Positions 53,081 to 61,992 of a stretch of 63,623 nucleotides of DNA are shown one piece after another. Position 1 is the first letter of the stretch. Each line of letters begins with the position of its first letter. The DNA is from Sphingomonas sp. CROZ-RG-20F-R02-07 (lineage in GTDB: Bacteria > Pseudomonadota > Alphaproteobacteria > Sphingomonadales > Sphingomonadaceae), in NCBI RefSeq assembly GCF_022662335.1, contig NZ_JAKNQJ010000015.1, positions 1 to 63,623 on the forward strand, written 5' to 3'. Under the pieces are notes generated by a model that saw only the letters and a program-made list of their open reading frames with translations, searched no databases and was not told the origin of the DNA. The translations under genes were made by a program, and so were the position numbers.

Positions 53081-53614
53081 CTATCGGCGCAAAACTTGAG
53101 CTTTGGCCGCCGCGAACTCGGTTGACGTCAGCATGCCCCGGCTATGAAGGTCCGCCAGACGCGTGATCTCGTCGACGTGCGACGTAGCGGCCCTGCTAGC
53201 GTCGGTGACACCGGCGCTGGGGGTGTTGTAGATCGTGATCTGTGATGGCTCGGCGCGGCTGTCGATCGCTGTGGTCCCGGCCGAGCCGCGAAATAGGAGC
53301 ATCAGCTCAAAAACGATGTTCGCGACCGGTACGAAGATCCAGAGCACGGACCAGCCCGACCAGCCAAAGTCGTGAAAGCGGCGTACTTTCAGCGAAAGGC
53401 CAGGCAACGCGACAAAGATAAACAGCGCGAAGCCCCACCCTGCCGCGTCATCATCGCTGAACTGCGGCGAGAGGCCAAAGTGAGTCTTCTGATAATTGGC
53501 AACCCAAGCGCCGGCTATGATGATGAGGATAGCTAGACCGACGAAGAACGACCAGTATTCTCGTCGCGTTGAGCGGCTTGAATAGTCGAAGATATGCGTT
53601 AGCGTTCGAAACAT
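53081..53614 (-). CDS. DUF805 membrane protein with C-terminal SHOCT motif
   Basis: The 177-residue protein starts with the DUF805 pattern FDYSSRSTRREYWSFF, followed by three to four membrane segments and LSLKVRRFHDFGWSGWSVL (the RRxHDxGxSG signature of DUF805). The last 35 residues, DEITRLADLHSRGMLTSTEF, form a short SHOCT domain often found at protein ends. Function is unknown. AGGGGGA lies upstream of the ATG at 53614. Confidence 0.88.
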   Translation of the reverse strand: MFRTLTHIFDYSSRSTRREYWSFFVGLAILIIIAGAWVANYQKTHFGLSPQFSDDDAAGWGFALFIFVALPGLSLKVRRFHDFGWSGWSVLWIFVPVANIVFELMLLFRGSAGTTAIDSRAEPSQITIYNTPSAGVTDASRAATSHVDEITRLADLHSRGMLTSTEFAAAKAQVLRR

Positions 53615-54199
53615 CGGTAGATCCCCCTGTTCATGGTCGGGGGTCGCGTAACGATGTCGATGGCACGTCCCCCGCATTGAGGGGCGACGATGGAAGCTTC
53701 GCTCTACGCCGCCCTTATGTCCACTCGGGGCAGCGGCCGAAGCCGGATGTTAGTAACCTGTTCGATGAGCAGGCGCATACGCCTTTACCGGTGAAACCGG
53801 CTGGACATGCGCGCATGCCACCCGGCCCCTGAGATCAGCGACCGAGTTCATCGAAAGAGGTTACTAAGCCCCACGCCGTGGCTTTCACACGGCGCGCCGC
53901 CATTATAGGCTAGATGGGCGCTGGGAGCAATTGTGCCCAGCGCGAGGCCATTAATCCGGCGGTTCATCGGAGCGAGGCGGCGTTGATTGTCTGCCGCCGC
54001 TGTGGCGTGTTTTGGCCGTTAGCGGACCGGCAGGTTTAAGGACGAACGAGCGGTTAGCTGCCGTTCCCGGCGCCGCCGCTCGCACCTTTGTTTCTCAAAG
54101 CTGCCTGTCGGCAATCGCCCAGATACGGACATTGCGCCGCCACTGTGGCTACTACCGGCAACGCAAAGGAGAAACTCACTTGTCCTCTAGGACGTTCAT
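53615..54199. other. 585-base stretch without a recognisable gene
   Basis: Several short open frames exist but none has an RBS, codon bias or motif. TTAGCTGCCG occurs at 54053-54062 and again in other gaps of this region (56311-56320, partly at 55572). It may contain decayed sequence. Confidence 0.5.
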
Positions 54200-55366
54200 T
54201 TAGTCGTCTGGCACCTCACCGTGCAACCGCGCTAGGCGCTGCGGTATCGGAGTTGCCGTGTCGATCCGCACCACGGTTGCCCCGCTGGGGACCAAAGCCG
54301 CGCGAATCGCGGCGGCCTGGACCTCCGGCACCGCGACATAGACGCGAACCGTGTGCCGGCTTCCCGGTTTTAGCTGCCGAGCCGTTTCGACTATAATCGC
54401 GGCCAGCCGTCCGGGGGCCGCCGGCGCAGCCATCATCATTACGTCGTCTTCCCACCCGCGGTTAAGGTCGTCGCGAACCCAGCCTTCCGATGGAGCATAG
54501 TCGTTCGCACCCGGCGTCCGCAGCACGGTTGTGGAAGCGGAGCGCGACTTCCAATCGGGATCGAGTCGGAGGAATGCCTCGCGCAAATATTCATGCCACT
54601 CGGGTTCGCTGGTGCCAGTTGGGGCGCGCAGAGGCGCAACGAAGGCAGCCTTGCGATGGGCTTCATACGCAGCGTCGGTCGCGTTCACCTGCGCGGCGGA
54701 TGCGAGTGCGCGCGTCCACGCAGGGCCAGCTGGCGGGGTCACCGCCCCCGTCGCGAGATCAACTGCCATCTCCACCGTTGCCGATGGGCCGAACGGCGCT
54801 CGGCCTACCGCTGGAACCACAACTGCAACCAGCACTTGTCGGCCATCAAGTGTTAGCCGGTCCGCGCGGTGCCACTCGAGAGAGCTGACCGAGCGGGGAA
54901 GCGCGCTGATGTACGTCGCCGGCAGGAAATCCTCCAATCTGAGCGACCGCACCACCGTTCCGTCCGCGCCGTAGATCACCACCACGTTCACACCGAAACC
55001 CATGCTGTGCCAATTGTCGAAGGTGACGACGTGGGTGCCGTCGTCGCTCACGAGCGCCGAGACGGGTGACACTTCATTAGCGAGCGGGCCTTGCCAAACT
55101 GTCAGCCATCCTGAGGATGTGCGACGTTCGACAATGCCTCGGGCTCGGCGCTCGCCGCCGCTAGCCTGTCCGGCCGGCTCGCGACCCTTCACCTTATCGT
55201 CGAAGTAGGCGAGCGGGCTCGCGATCTCGCGTGGGATAACGGTGAGGCGCGCCGTCTTGCCCGGCGATAAGAACGACTGCCTCGTTGGTGGTATCCAGCT
55301 GTCTGCGCGCGCTGCTCCACCTACGTTTACCAGAAGTATCGCCCCTAGGGCGACGAGCCAGCGCAT
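54200..55366 (-). CDS. Exported protein of unknown function
   Basis: The 388-residue protein has a signal peptide (MRWLVALGAILLVNVGGAARA) then beta-rich sequence with VSDDGTHVVTFDNWHSMGFGVNVVVIYGADG, typical of a beta-propeller-like blade, and a C-terminal alpha/beta segment that starts near DDVMMMAAPAAPGRLAAIIVE. I cannot assign a family. GGAG lies six bases before ATG 55366, preferred over an ATG four codons upstream. It stands alone. Confidence 0.65.
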   Translation of the reverse strand: MRWLVALGAILLVNVGGAARADSWIPPTRQSFLSPGKTARLTVIPREIASPLAYFDDKVKGREPAGQASGGERRARGIVERRTSSGWLTVWQGPLANEVSPVSALVSDDGTHVVTFDNWHSMGFGVNVVVIYGADGTVVRSLRLEDFLPATYISALPRSVSSLEWHRADRLTLDGRQVLVAVVVPAVGRAPFGPSATVEMAVDLATGAVTPPAGPAWTRALASAAQVNATDAAYEAHRKAAFVAPLRAPTGTSEPEWHEYLREAFLRLDPDWKSRSASTTVLRTPGANDYAPSEGWVRDDLNRGWEDDVMMMAAPAAPGRLAAIIVETARQLKPGSRHTVRVYVAVPEVQAAAIRAALVPSGATVVRIDTATPIPQRLARLHGEVPDD

Positions 55367-55602
55367 CTCTCTCTCCATCGATCGGCGGTGCCTTGGGCTG
55401 CACAACGACTAGCTTGGTCCCGCTTTTTGATCTTGGCTAGCGGCTATCGTTAGCTCCGCGTTTGTGAGGTCGGTGACGCCGCTGCCGAATGTCGGCTTCC
55501 ACCATCCTCAGCCATAACGAACGGCGCGACGTGGTGGAAAGCGGAAGGGCAGCTTTCGGCGGAAGGCCAGCCTAGCTGCCGCTACCGGCGGTCACGGTCG
55601 GC

Positions 55603-56094
55603 TCAGGTCACCACCTGCTTGATGAGGTCGTGCGAGACGGGCTGCACCCCGCCGGCGTCGGGCTTCTGCGACTTATAACTGTAGGTCACCTTGCCATAAG
55701 CCAGCGAGATGTTCTCGGTCGGGAGATCCCCTTGCCCCCCGCCAATACTCACGTTGGAGACGATAATTCCCTCCATATCGATCTGAAGATAGAGGATCGA
55801 GGCATCATCGCCGTCAGAGCGGTAGCACGTCAGTGTTCCCTTGCTTATCTGCTTGCCGTTCCAGCAGTATCTAAGCAGGTCATCGGTCGCGGTGTCGAGG
55901 TACTTGGAAAAACTGAAATCGCCGTGAACCGCCTCGTCGGTTGCCCCGCCGCCGATGCTGCTACGCGCCACCTTGGTCGGCTGGTTGAAGCTATGAGTCC
56001 AGGACAGCACCTGAATCTCGCCGACATGTTCCGGGCTGGTCGATTCACCGATGATGTTCGGTCCGGTGAGTTTCAGATAAACGTTCACTGGCAT
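55603..56094 (-). CDS. hcp: Hcp1-family type VI secretion tube/effector protein
   Basis: The 163-residue protein matches Hcp1: an N-terminal strand NVYLKLTGPNIIGESTSPEH, the loop IQVLSWTHSFNQP (EVLSWSWG equivalent), the HGDFSFSKYLDTATDDLLRYCWNGKQ core and ISLAYGKVTYSYKSQ near the end. Hcp hexamers form the inner tube of the type VI secretion system and are also secreted. No other T6SS gene is in the window, so this is an orphan copy, either for a system elsewhere or a leftover. The flanking gaps are gene-free. Confidence 0.9.
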   Translation of the reverse strand: MPVNVYLKLTGPNIIGESTSPEHVGEIQVLSWTHSFNQPTKVARSSIGGGATDEAVHGDFSFSKYLDTATDDLLRYCWNGKQISKGTLTCYRSDGDDASILYLQIDMEGIIVSNVSIGGGQGDLPTENISLAYGKVTYSYKSQKPDAGGVQPVSHDLIKQVVT

Positions 56095-56445
56095 GGCGCT
56101 GGTTCCCTTACATCATGCAATCAGACCCAGCAGCCGTTCGGCGACGAGCCGTACCGGCGCGGACATGAAGCCACTGCCGACTAGTTTGTCCCGACACCGC
56201 TTGCTACCGATTATCAAAGGATCAGCAGCGCTCGTTTTATCTACAGCAAGCTGAACGAGCGGCGGCTTCGGGGCAAGCCGCCGAGCGCCCACAATGGCGA
56301 AAACTGGGCGTTAGCTGCCGGTCGATTGCGAGTGCGTCACATCACCCCCTCCAGCCCCGTCGCATCGTTCGGCGTCGCCGCCTATCGCCGCTGAACCCCT
56401 GGGAAATGATACGGAACATGGGAGCGGTCCGCCCCAGCGTCGGCG
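56095..56445. other. 351-base stretch without a gene
   Basis: No gene with RBS or codon bias is seen. It holds TTAGCTGCCG at 56311-56320 and a short inverted repeat GCTCGTT / AACGAGC near 56230-56262. Confidence 0.5.
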
Positions 56446-58791
56446 TCAGGCCGCTTTCGCCATGTTCATAGCCAGCAGCGCCGCGACTATCGATCCTTCG
56501 ACCGGGGGGCTGAAAAAATAGCCTTGGATGCTGCTGCACCCTTGCCCGCGCAGCCGTTCCAACTGGTCGCCGTCTTCGACGCCTTCCGCGGTGGTTTCCA
56601 TGTTCAGCGCATGCGCCAGGTCGACGATCGCGCGGACAATCGCGGCGCTGCTGCTGTCTTCTGCGACGTGCGTGACGAACGATCGGTCTATCTTGATCTT
56701 GTCGAACGGGAAGCTGCGGAGATAGCTGAGCGAGGAATAGCCCGTGCCGAAATCGTCGAGCGCCACGCGCACGCCCATAGCGCGCAGCCCATGGAGCAGT
56801 GCGATGACGGGTGCCTCGCCGTCTAGAAACACCGATTCGGTGATCTCGACTTCCAGCCGGTTGGGGGGCAGGCCGCTCCGCGCCAGCGCCTGAAGAATCA
56901 CTGCCTGAAACCCCGAACTGCGGAATTGCAGCGGCGAGACGTTGACCGCGACGCGAATATGCTCGGGCCACGCCGTCGCCTGGCGGCACGCCTCATGCAT
57001 CACCCATTCGCCGATCGCCACGATCAGCCCGGTATCCTCGGCGACGGGGATGAATTCGGTCGGGCCGACCTCGCCGCGGGTCGGGTGGTTCCAACGCAGC
57101 AGCGCCTCAAATCCACCGATCCGGTCCGCCTTCAGGTCGAAGATCGGCTGAAAATTCAGGCGGAACTGTCCGGTCTGCAACGCCTCGCGTAAGTCCAGTT
57201 CCAGCTGGCGACGGCGGCGCGCGGCCGCGTCGAGTGCGGGTTCGAAGAAACGAAACACGCCGCGCCCGTCGCGCTTGGCGCGGTACAGCGCCAAATCGGC
57301 ATTCTTCAGCAGCTGGTCCGAATCGAGGCCGTCGTCGGGGCCGATCGCGATGCCAATGCTGAACCCGGTGGCGACTTGGTGGCCCTCGGCCTGCATCGGC
57401 TTGGCGACGCGGTCAATGATGGCCTGGGCAAGCATGCGGGGGCGATCGGCATCGAACCCGCCCGAAAGGATAATCGCATATTCGTCGCCGCCCAGCCGCG
57501 AGACGAGGCAGTCGGGCGTCAGCGCGGTCAGAATGTCGCCGATCTCGCGCAGCAGCGCGTCGCCGACCGGATGGCCCAGCGTATCATTGACGCCCTTGAA
57601 CCCGTCGAGGTCGAGGCACAGGACTGCCACCGGGTTGCGCCGGCCTGTTCCGCGGCCCAGCGCCTGCTCGAGTGCCTGGCGGAAATAGGTGCGATTGGGC
57701 AGGCCGGTCAGCTGATCGTGGAACGCCAGATGCGAGATCCGATGCTCGCGTTCCACGATGCCCGCAGACATGCGGTTAAAGCTTTCCGCCAGCCGGGCGA
57801 GTTCGTCGTGGCCGACGACCGCGACTTCGGTCCGCGCCCCTTCTTCCAGCGCACGCGCCGCCGCGTCCAGCGCGGCGATCGGGCTAGCGATTCCGCGCGC
57901 TAGCCGGGCCGAGGCGAGCACGACGAGTAGCACGCCCACAAGCCCCGCCAGTCCCAGCCCGACCTGCAGCGGCAGATACGACGCGAGCGCGGCGCTGAGC
58001 GGATAGCGGAGGAGCAAGGCGGCCTGGTCGCCACCGTTCGGCCCGGTCAGCGGCTTGGCGAGCGCAAAGGCACGGCCACTGGTCAAGTCGAGCATCACTA
58101 ACGAACGATGCTTATAGGATGATGCGACGAGCGCATCAACCGCGGCATCCGCGACGACGGATCGATCTGCGCTGACCCAGTGACCGGCGGCATCGCGGTG
58201 GAGCATTGTCGCGGTCAGAGGGATCGCCGACAGATCCTGCAGCGACTGCATTTCCGCGGCATCCAGCGGCAGCGCGAACACAACTGACCCGATCCGCGTG
58301 GGTGCCATGATTGGTGAGACAACGACGCGGTAGACCGCATTGCCCGCAACGACGACCGCATCGTGGCGCCCGGGCTGAAGATCCATCGCCACCCCGGCGA
58401 CGAGCCCCGCCAGTACCGGCGGCGCACCGATGACCCGACCGTCCATGTTGACCACCATCACCAATGGAACGCCGGCCCGTTCGCGCAGTGTGGCCAGCGC
58501 GGAATTGATCGTCGCGTGGTCCCCGGTCGCGACCGCAGTCCGAAACCCAAAATCATGCGCCAGCACCGCCGCAGTGTCGCCCAGCGTCTTGGACCGCAGC
58601 GCCCACAGCCCGTCATAGACTGTGCCGCTCGCGACCAGTTCGGCCTTGGTCGAGGATTCCGCATGCGCCCGGATCAGCGCCTGCGCGGTGACGCCCAGCA
58701 GCGCGAGAGCGAGCGCGAAAAGTCCGGTATACAGCACCGCCAGTTTCGTCCGAAGTCGGCCGAAGCGGCGCGGGTGTGGCAGCCCGATCAC
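56446..58791 (-). CDS. Membrane GGDEF-EAL c-di-GMP enzyme with periplasmic sensor and HAMP domain
   Basis: The 781-residue protein has a first membrane segment (about 18-40), a periplasmic sensor of about 240 residues (single-Cache-like), a second segment (about 280-300) and a HAMP linker. The GGDEF domain has an intact RLGGDEYAI A-site and DLDGFKGVNDTLGH. The EAL domain has intact FEALLRW, NVSPLQF, ITESVF, DDFGTGYSS and KIDRSF. Both activities look competent, so it may make and break c-di-GMP depending on signal. It overlaps the cupredoxin-like gene (ATGA at 58788), implying a shared function. Confidence 0.93.
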   Translation of the reverse strand: MIGLPHPRRFGRLRTKLAVLYTGLFALALALLGVTAQALIRAHAESSTKAELVASGTVYDGLWALRSKTLGDTAAVLAHDFGFRTAVATGDHATINSALATLRERAGVPLVMVVNMDGRVIGAPPVLAGLVAGVAMDLQPGRHDAVVVAGNAVYRVVVSPIMAPTRIGSVVFALPLDAAEMQSLQDLSAIPLTATMLHRDAAGHWVSADRSVVADAAVDALVASSYKHRSLVMLDLTSGRAFALAKPLTGPNGGDQAALLLRYPLSAALASYLPLQVGLGLAGLVGVLLVVLASARLARGIASPIAALDAAARALEEGARTEVAVVGHDELARLAESFNRMSAGIVEREHRISHLAFHDQLTGLPNRTYFRQALEQALGRGTGRRNPVAVLCLDLDGFKGVNDTLGHPVGDALLREIGDILTALTPDCLVSRLGGDEYAIILSGGFDADRPRMLAQAIIDRVAKPMQAEGHQVATGFSIGIAIGPDDGLDSDQLLKNADLALYRAKRDGRGVFRFFEPALDAAARRRRQLELDLREALQTGQFRLNFQPIFDLKADRIGGFEALLRWNHPTRGEVGPTEFIPVAEDTGLIVAIGEWVMHEACRQATAWPEHIRVAVNVSPLQFRSSGFQAVILQALARSGLPPNRLEVEITESVFLDGEAPVIALLHGLRAMGVRVALDDFGTGYSSLSYLRSFPFDKIKIDRSFVTHVAEDSSSAAIVRAIVDLAHALNMETTAEGVEDGDQLERLRGQGCSSIQGYFFSPPVEGSIVAALLAMNMAKAA

Positions 58792-59375
58792 CGCCGGACC
58801 ACGATGCTGGTCGCGAAGCCTGACTGCGCGATCGTGATCGCCTGCACCATCATGTTGTCGGGCGCGTGGATCGCGGGCGACCAGACGCGCAACCGCGCCC
58901 CGCCCGCGGGCACTTCAGCAATCGTGACGCGGCCCGCCTTGTCCGTCCTCGCTGCATAGGGCGTGCTCGACACGATGATGAAACCGCTCATCGAATCATG
59001 GATGTTGCAGCCCAGCGCCACGGTCCCGGCCTGATCGAAAACGACACTGCGCGTCTCGTCGCGGCCGTACAGCTTCAGGTCGAACTTCTTGGCTTTCGAG
59101 AAGGAATAAACGTGGTGGCGAAAGGCGTCGCGATTGGGGAACGACACCGTCGCGCCGATCGGCACGACCAGCACGTGAGGCTGGAAGGCGATCGACTTCT
59201 GTTCCATCACATATGGGCCGCGCTGCACGACATGCGCGCCGGGCACCTCCACCATCACGACCGCATCCGCCAGCGGACTGCCATCGGGCCCGCGTAGGTC
59301 GATTGTCACCGTTGCCGCCTGGACGGCACCCGGCGACAGGCAGGCGAGCGCGAAGAGGGGGAAGCGGATCGACAT
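58788..59375 (-). CDS. Exported cupredoxin-like protein (methylamine utilisation MauL-like)
   Basis: The 195-residue protein has a signal peptide (about 1-20, ending VQAA). A first small beta domain with LRGPDGSPLADAVVMVE (carboxypeptidase-regulatory-like) leads to a cupredoxin part: VPIGATVSFPNRDAFRHHVYSFS (His ligands near 87-88) and GTVALGCNIHDSMSGFIIV (Cys/His/Met ligands), which would bind copper. Proteins of this type are often called methylamine utilisation proteins. It is the upstream partner of the GGDEF-EAL gene (ATGA overlap) and is divergent, with 84 bases, from the DUF3034 gene. Confidence 0.85.
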   Translation of the reverse strand: MSIRFPLFALACLSPGAVQAATVTIDLRGPDGSPLADAVVMVEVPGAHVVQRGPYVMEQKSIAFQPHVLVVPIGATVSFPNRDAFRHHVYSFSKAKKFDLKLYGRDETRSVVFDQAGTVALGCNIHDSMSGFIIVSSTPYAARTDKAGRVTIAEVPAGGARLRVWSPAIHAPDNMMVQAITIAQSGFATSIVVRR

Positions 59376-59459
59376 GATGGCGGCGTTACGACCGCGTGAT
59401 TGCCAGGACGTGAAGCAGGCTTTGACGATTCGATAACTATCACGCGCGCACAGTTGCGG

Positions 59460-60338
59460 ATGATGTCGCGATTCTCCGTTCCTGCCGCAGTCCTGGCGAT
59501 CGCCATGCTGACCGTCCCTGCGACCGCGCAGGACCGGCGCAGCGGGGGCAAGCTGCTGCTGACCGATGGCGTAGCCTCGATCGAGGGCGCGGCCGGTGGC
59601 GGGCTCGCGACCTGGGCGGTGATTGCCGGCCACGAAACCGAGGACGGCATCGGCGGCACCGCGCACGCCACCTACGTTGCGCTGCCCGATTTTGATCTGG
59701 CGTCGGCGGGGGCCGCGGTCGGGCTCTTGAACCGGGTCGAGCTGTCCTACGCCTATCAACGCTTCGACACGCGCGCCGCCGGCGCCGCGCTCGGTCTCGG
59801 CCATGGCTTCACCTTCGGACAGCATGTGCTCGGCGCGAAGGTACGCCTGATCGGCGATGCGGTCTGGGACCAGGATACGATCTTGCCGCAGATCGCGGCG
59901 GGCGTGCAGTACAAGATCGCCGACCGCGGCGCGGTGCTTCATGCGGTCGGGGCCGCCCAAACGGCGAATGCCGACTTCTACCTAGCCGCCACCAAGGTGT
60001 GGCTGGCGCAGAGCCTCGTCTTGAACGCTACGGTCCGCTTCACCAAAGCGAACCAGTTCGGCCTGCTCGGCTTCGGCGGCGACCGCGATCCGAACCGGAG
60101 CGCGCAGTTCGAGGGGTCGGCAGGGCGGCTTCTGACGCGCTCCCTGCTGATCGGGGGCGAATATCGCACGAAGCCCGACAATCTGGGCTTCGCGCATGAG
60201 GACAATAGCTACGACGTGTTTGCCGCCTGGGCGGTGCGCCGCAACCTGTCGATCACCGCCGCCTATGCCGATCTCGGCGACATCGCTACGGTAAAGACCC
60301 AGCACGGGCTATTCCTGTCGCTGCAGGGCGGCTTGTGA
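59460..60338 (+). CDS. DUF3034 exported protein
   Basis: The 292-residue protein has a signal (about 1-22, ending PATAQ). The DUF3034 pattern GGKLLLTDGVASIEGAAGGGL and VELSYAYQRFDT is followed by alternating hydrophobic strands through FLSLQGGL at the end, compatible with an outer-membrane or periplasmic beta structure. ATG 59460 and the ATG one codon later are both possible. It is followed by the truncated hemoglobin gene 27 bases on. Function is unknown; co-occurrence with the cupredoxin and GGDEF genes is seen here directly. Confidence 0.8.
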   Translation: MMSRFSVPAAVLAIAMLTVPATAQDRRSGGKLLLTDGVASIEGAAGGGLATWAVIAGHETEDGIGGTAHATYVALPDFDLASAGAAVGLLNRVELSYAYQRFDTRAAGAALGLGHGFTFGQHVLGAKVRLIGDAVWDQDTILPQIAAGVQYKIADRGAVLHAVGAAQTANADFYLAATKVWLAQSLVLNATVRFTKANQFGLLGFGGDRDPNRSAQFEGSAGRLLTRSLLIGGEYRTKPDNLGFAHEDNSYDVFAAWAVRRNLSITAAYADLGDIATVKTQHGLFLSLQGGL

Positions 60339-60365
60339 CGCTCTTAGTCCGCGGGTGAACGACCG

Positions 60366-60899
60366 ATGCTGCCGATGATCCTCACAATGACTTTGGCGAT
60401 CCTGCTCCAGACGACCGCGCCGCCGGTCGAGGAGCCCGTCGCGCCCTATGTCCATCACGACGCCAACGCCGGCGCGACTCCGTTCCGCGGCCCCGCGCTG
60501 TGGCACGCCTTCCATCGCAAGCCCGGTATCGACCGTATCGTCGACGGCACGATCGATCGCAGTATTGGCGACCCGCGCATTACCGACATCTTCAAGGGGC
60601 AGGACGTGGTCCGCCTGCGCCGGACATTGAAGGAACAGCTCTGCTACATCCTGGGCGGCGGATGCGCCTATAGCGGCCGAACGATGCACGACGCCCATGC
60701 CAATATGGGCATCCAAGACGCCGACATGGCGGCGCTTGTGGAAAACCTGCAGGCCGCGATGCGCACCGAGCATGTGCCATTCGGCGCGCAAAACCGGCTG
60801 CTTGCGAAACTCGCACCGATGCGCCGCACTGTCGTGAAGCAGGTCGCGCCGGTGGCGACAATTCCTGATACGACGCTGCCGGGCGGCGCCGCCCCCTAG
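60366..60899 (+). CDS. Exported group 1-type truncated hemoglobin
   Basis: The 177-residue protein has a hydrophobic N-terminal export sequence (about 1-17) and a linker. The globin region begins near residue 50: KPGIDRIVDGTIDRSIGDPR, LKEQLCYILGGGCAYSGRTM, then DAHANMGIQ with His111 as the likely proximal heme ligand, and MAALVENLQAAM. This matches truncated hemoglobins of the exported kind. It probably binds O2 or NO in the periplasm. Its stop codon TAG is directly followed by an IS481-type insertion, which did not cut the gene. Confidence 0.82.
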   Translation: MLPMILTMTLAILLQTTAPPVEEPVAPYVHHDANAGATPFRGPALWHAFHRKPGIDRIVDGTIDRSIGDPRITDIFKGQDVVRLRRTLKEQLCYILGGGCAYSGRTMHDAHANMGIQDADMAALVENLQAAMRTEHVPFGAQNRLLAKLAPMRRTVVKQVAPVATIPDTTLPGGAAP

Positions 60900-61855
60900 G
60901 TGTTTAGTCCCGGCATCTGGTGGATCGGATCGACGATGAACCGCTCAGGCTCTGAAGCCCAGATTTTAGCGATGTATTCGTATGGTGTGAGGCCGCTGAG
61001 CGTCTTGAGCCGGCGGGCGAAGTTGTAGGCAGCCATGAAGTCAGCGAGGTGCGTCCGTAGCTCGTCATGGCTTTCGTAGTGGAAGCGTTGACGGTCGCCT
61101 CCTTAATCGTGCGGTTCATTCGTTCGACCTGACCATTGGTCCAAGGGTGGTTCGGCTTTGTGAGCCGGTGCTCGATGTCGTTTGCCTCGCAGATCATGTC
61201 GAAGCGCATCTGGCGCGACCAGGCAGTGTTCCGGTTTCGGGGCTGCTCGGCGAACTGGATGCCGTTGTCGGTCAGGATCGTGTGGATCCGGTACGGCACC
61301 GCTGTCAGCAGCTGTTCGAGGAACTCCCACGCCGTTCGTCGATCGGCCTTGTCGACCAAACGGGGTGACCGCGAATTTGCTGGTGCGGTCGATGCCGACG
61401 GACAGGTAAAGTTTGCCTTCGGCGGTCTGCACTTCCGCAATATCGACGTGAAAGAAGCCGATCGGATAGCGCTTGAAGCGCTGGCGCTTCGGCTTGTCAC
61501 CCTTGATGTCCGGCAGGCGAGAGATGCCGTGCCGCTAAAGGCATCGATGCAGCGCTGAGCGCGTCAGATGAGGGATCGATGGCTGCAATGCGTCGAGGCA
61601 GTCGTCGAGCGGCAGGAGCGTGTGACGCCGGAACCCGACGACGGCCGCCTCCTCAGCTTGGGTCAGGGTCGTTGAATGAGGGGCCTTCGGCCCAGTCTTC
61701 AGATCCTCGAGCGTCGCCCGCCTACGCTACTTCGCGACCGTCTTCGGGTTGATCCCCAGCTCTCGGCTCAGCGTCGAGAGCGAAGCTTGCGATCGCTGTA
61801 TTGCTGCTCTGACGGCGTGCGTGGTCGTGGCGCTCCCGTGACGTACTTGCCCCAT
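60896..61855 (-). pseudogene. Broken IS481-family transposase
   Basis: The frame from ATG 61855 (MGQVRHGSATTTHAVRA) encodes an IS481-type transposase with an HTH N terminus and a DDE core: VDIAEVQTAEGKLYLSVGID (first D), TILTDNGIQF (second D) and TNGQVERMNRTIKEATV (E). It is damaged by two in-frame TAG stops (61729-61727 and 61537-61535), a one-base insertion near 61358-61361 and a compensating one-base loss near 61092, after which the frame returns to ASEPERFIVDPIHQMPGLNT. The last codon and stop lie in the target-site CTAG, outside the element. Confidence 0.9.
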
Positions 61856-61912
61856 ATGGCTTCCTTCCATTCAAACGAAAGGATCGCACCAGCAAACCGT
61901 GGGATCAAACAC
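60900..61912. mobile_element. IS481-family insertion sequence, decayed, about 1013 bp
   Basis: Terminal inverted repeats are GTGTTTAGTCCC (60900-60911) and GTGTTTGATCCC read inward on the other end (61901-61912). A four-base direct repeat, CTAG, flanks it at 60896-60899 and 61913-61916. The element carries one transposase gene, now a pseudogene. The insertion lies exactly at the stop codon of the truncated hemoglobin gene. Confidence 0.88.
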
Positions 61913-61992
61913 CTAGTTGGAACCTAGCATTCAGGGTGATGCAGAAAGCGGGCGGCAAAAGTTGAATCCGCCACCACACCTTCAGCGTCCCA

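Noticed and set aside
60900..61912. Functional transposon
   Set aside because: The transposase has two in-frame stops and two frameshifts, so it can move only if helped in trans.
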